DNA of 64,000 bases from Saccharibacillus nicotianae (lineage in GTDB: Bacteria; Bacillota; Bacilli; Paenibacillales; Paenibacillaceae). A program made the translations under genes and the position numbers. The DNA lies in assembly GCF_042681745.1 (NCBI RefSeq), contig NZ_JBHUGF010000009.1, positions 166,699 to 230,698 on the forward strand, in the 5' to 3' direction. Of the stretch, positions 62,367 to 64,000 are shown piece after piece; positions within the stretch are counted from its first letter, which is position 1; each line of letters begins with the position of its first letter. The notes beneath the pieces were generated by a model. That model ran no database searches and had not been told where the DNA came from. It saw only the letters and a list, made by a program, of their open reading frames with translations.

Positions 62367-62402
62367 AAAAAAAAGCACCAGATCATAAGATCTAGTGCTT
62401 TT
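62367..62402 (-). terminator. Terminator of the tRNA operon
   Basis: AAAAGCAC-AGATC stem with its partner (GATCT-GTGCTTTT form) and a long T tract on the minus strand, directly after tRNA-Leu. Confidence 0.85.
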
Positions 62403-62410
62403 CATGTGTA

Positions 62411-62490
62411 TGCCGGTGAAGGGACTCGAACCCCCACGGTTTCCCTCACGATTTTGAGTCGCGCGCGTCTGCCAATTCCGCCACACCGGC
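62411..62490 (-). tRNA. tRNA-Leu (CAA)
   Basis: Acceptor GCCGGTG / CACCGGC, anticodon loop CTCAAAA giving CAA. CCA end not encoded. Last tRNA of the cluster. Confidence 0.93.
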
Positions 62491-62545
62491 TAAGTAAAAA
62501 TGATGCTATTTTTTGTTACTTCCATTTAACACATAAGAGCTAAAA

Positions 62546-62622
62546 TGGCGCGCCCTAAGAGATTCGAACTCCTGGCCTTTTGATTCGTAGTCAAACGCTC
62601 TATCCAGCTGAGCTAAGGGCGC
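62546..62622 (-). tRNA. tRNA-Arg (ACG)
   Basis: Acceptor GCGCCCT / AGGGCGC, anticodon loop CTACGAA giving ACG. CCA encoded. Confidence 0.95.
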
Positions 62623-62640
62623 AAGAATTTTAAAAATAAC

Positions 62641-62714
62641 TGGAGGCGCCACCCAGATTCGAACTGGGGATAGAGCTTTTGCAGAGCTGTGCCTTACCAC
62701 TTGGCTATGGCGCC
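62641..62714 (-). tRNA. tRNA-Cys (GCA)
   Basis: Acceptor GGCGCCA / TGGCGCC, anticodon GCA in CTGCAAA. CCA encoded. Confidence 0.95.
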
Positions 62715-62732
62715 ATATTATATTGTAAAATT

Positions 62733-62807
62733 TGGAGCGGACGATGGGAATCGAACCCACGACCCTCGCCTTGGCAAGGCGATGCTCTACCGCTGAGCCA
62801 CGTCCGC
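62733..62807 (-). tRNA. tRNA-Gly (GCC)
   Basis: Acceptor GCGGACG / CGTCCGC, anticodon GCC in TTGCCAA. CCA encoded. Confidence 0.95.
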
Positions 62808-62836
62808 TTACAGATCATTTAAGTAAAAGTAAATAA

Positions 62837-62911
62837 TGGCTGGGGATATAGGATTTGAACCTATGCATGACGGAGTCAAAGTCCGTTGCCTTACCGCTTG
62901 GCTAATCCCCA
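62837..62911 (-). tRNA. tRNA-Gln (TTG)
   Basis: Acceptor TGGGGAT / ATCCCCA (3' arm with wobble), anticodon TTG in CTTTGAC. CCA encoded. Confidence 0.94.
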
Positions 62912-62919
62912 ATAAAAAG

Positions 62920-62993
62920 GGCGACCGATGGGACTTGAACCCACGAATGCCGGAGTCACAGTCCGGTGCGTTAACCCCTTCGCCACGATCGCC
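62920..62993 (-). tRNA. tRNA-His (GTG)
   Basis: Anticodon GTG in CTGTGAC. The extra 5' G (G-1) can pair with C73, as expected for tRNA-His. CCA not encoded. Confidence 0.95.
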
Positions 62994-63023
62994 ATGCTAT
63001 AAAATAAATCATTAATGTTATAT

Positions 63024-63097
63024 TGGCAGGGGCAGCAGGAATTGAACCCACACTAACGGTTTTGGAGACCGTTGTTCTACCTTTAAACTATGCCCCT
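63024..63097 (-). tRNA. tRNA-Trp (CCA)
   Basis: Acceptor AGGGGCA / TGCCCCT, anticodon CCA in CTCCAAA, discriminator G, 3' CCA encoded. It matches the trpS T-box (TGG specifier, TGGC bulge). Confidence 0.95.
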
Positions 63098-63104
63098 TCA
63101 AAAC

Positions 63105-63189
63105 TGGTGGAGGCTGATGGATTCGAACCACCGAACTCGGAGAGAACAGATTTACAGTCTGCTGCGTTTGGCCACTTCGCTAAGCCTCC
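63105..63189 (-). tRNA. tRNA-Tyr (GTA)
   Basis: Long variable arm, acceptor GGAGGCT / AGCCTCC, anticodon GTA in CTGTAAA. CCA encoded. Confidence 0.95.
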
Positions 63190-63208
63190 ACAATAAATAA
63201 AAAAAAGA

Positions 63209-63284
<76 letters not shown>

Positions 63285-63306
63285 AAGTGTTATACATTAA
63301 TCTAAA

Positions 63307-63382
<76 letters not shown>

Positions 63383-63480
63383 GTAGTCTAATGTATTGCT
63401 GTGTGTCGACTCTTCTACTCAATCATGATGAGAACCATCTGTTTAATGTAGTGAGTTGATACTGGTTATAAAGCAATTAA

Positions 63481-63556
63481 TGGCGGAACCGACGGGATTT
63501 GAACCCGCGATCTCCTGCGTGACAGGCAGGCATGTTAACCCCTACACCACGGTTCC
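63481..63556 (-). tRNA. tRNA-Asp (GTC)
   Basis: Acceptor GGAACCG / CGGTTCC, anticodon GTC in CTGTCAC. CCA encoded. Confidence 0.95.
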
Positions 63557-63563
63557 AGATTAA

Positions 63564-63637
<74 letters not shown>

Positions 63638-63662
63638 TCATTGTTCTTACTATAATATTCTA

Positions 63663-63738
63663 TGGTGGAGGTTGACGGGATCGAACCGCCGACCCTCTGC
63701 TTGTAAGGCAGATGCTCTCCCAGCTGAGCTAAACCTCC
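63663..63738 (-). tRNA. tRNA-Val (TAC)
   Basis: Acceptor GGAGGTT / AACCTCC, anticodon TAC in CTTACAA. CCA encoded. A sigma-A promoter lies just upstream. Confidence 0.95.
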
Positions 63739-63755
63739 ATTGTGACACAAAACAT

Positions 63756-63785
63756 ATTATATCATTTTCTAATTATCATTGTCAA
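63756..63785 (-). promoter_or_regulatory. Sigma-A promoter within the tRNA cluster
   Basis: TTGACA (63785-63780), 18-base spacer, TATAAT (63761-63756) on the minus strand, driving the block from tRNA-Val to tRNA-Leu. Confidence 0.8.
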
Positions 63786-63839
63786 GTTATTTTTATAAGC
63801 TATGTTACTAAACTTAACAATACAATGAAAGAAAAGATA

Positions 63840-63911
63840 TGACCCGTAGGGGACTCGAACCCCTGTTACCTCCGTGAAAGGGAGGTGTCTTAACCACTTG
63901 ACCAACGGGCC
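63840..63911 (-). tRNA. tRNA-Glu (TTC)
   Basis: Acceptor GGCCCGT / ACGGGTC, anticodon TTC in CTTTCAC. CCA not encoded. Confidence 0.95.
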
Positions 63912-63918
63912 TCACTTG

Positions 63919-64000
63919 TGGCGGAGAGAGAGGGATTCGAACCCTCGAGACGCTTGTGACGCCTACACGATTTCCAATCGTGCTCCTTCGGCCAACTCGG
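63919..64000 (-). tRNA. tRNA-Ser (GGA), 5' end cut by window
   Basis: Anticodon GGA in TTGGAAA, long variable arm, CCA encoded. The first acceptor bases lie beyond the window. Confidence 0.9.

Noticed and set aside
62036..62386. Open frames across the N run
   Set aside because: They are produced by undetermined bases and the ACATACT repeat; no ribosome binding site.

Overview
The window is a chromosomal segment of a low-GC Gram-positive bacterium, most likely a Paenibacillus or close relative (Paenibacillaceae). Reasons: strong AGGAGG ribosome binding sites with frequent TTG/GTG starts, Bacillus-type small genes (yuzB, yutI, yutD, yycC), menaquinone synthesis through the futalosine route (mqnE), an S-box and a T-box leader, and a lia/psp envelope-stress operon. 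I see no prophage, insertion sequence, CRISPR array or antibiotic-resistance island. There is one assembly gap (62116-62342).

Layout. 0-4 kb: end of a membrane protein gene, a TraX-like protein, a small orphan, then three related exported proteins of unknown function whose promoters share the same 11-bp-spaced repeats. 4-7 kb: flavin-dependent monooxygenase divergent from a TetR regulator, a cupin, small membrane proteins. 7-13 kb: HesB/IscA protein, mqnE, NADH dehydrogenase-like yutJ homologue, yuzB, NifU-like yutI, an SDR and a YbaK deacylase. 13-16 kb: metNIQ behind a SAM riboswitch. 16-21 kb: ctaA, thioredoxin-like protein, lipid flippase, DUF456 and HAD proteins. 21-25 kb: mntABCD-like ABC transporter with an MntR-like box. 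25-31 kb: two tandem class B PBPs, a membrane transglutaminase and its neighbour. 31-38 kb: mini-TOPRIM protein, ctaB, DUF457 protein, Fur-type siderophore transporter. 38-47 kb: trpS with T-box, aldose epimerase, pepF, yycC, DUF2225, truncated haemoglobin, NAD kinase, yutD. 47-56 kb: lipA, Bcr-type MFS pump, rRNA methyltransferase, Ktr subunit, prfC, MerR plus alpha/beta hydrolase, zwf. 56-62 kb: liaI-pspA-pspC-pspA-liaF-liaS-liaR. 62-64 kb: 15 tRNA genes on the minus strand.

How parts work together. ctaA and ctaB together make heme A for cytochrome oxidase, and mqnE and the NDH-2-like protein feed the same respiratory chain. HesB, NifU, LipA and MqnE are linked by Fe-S chemistry. Metal supply is covered by the Mn- and Fe-type transporters, each with a matching operator. 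The Lia/Psp operon, tandem PBPs and flippase form an envelope theme.

The most notable undescribed signals are (1) a 75-76 bp intergenic repeat with two hairpins that show compensatory changes, found only just upstream of the ribosome binding sites of three membrane-protein genes (22955-23128, 32740-32809, 33061-33185); and (2) the exported three-paralogue family with identically arranged response-regulator-like promoters. Three short tandem repeats (7-, 6- and 7-bp units) lie in intergenic DNA, one directly behind a MerR-type promoter.
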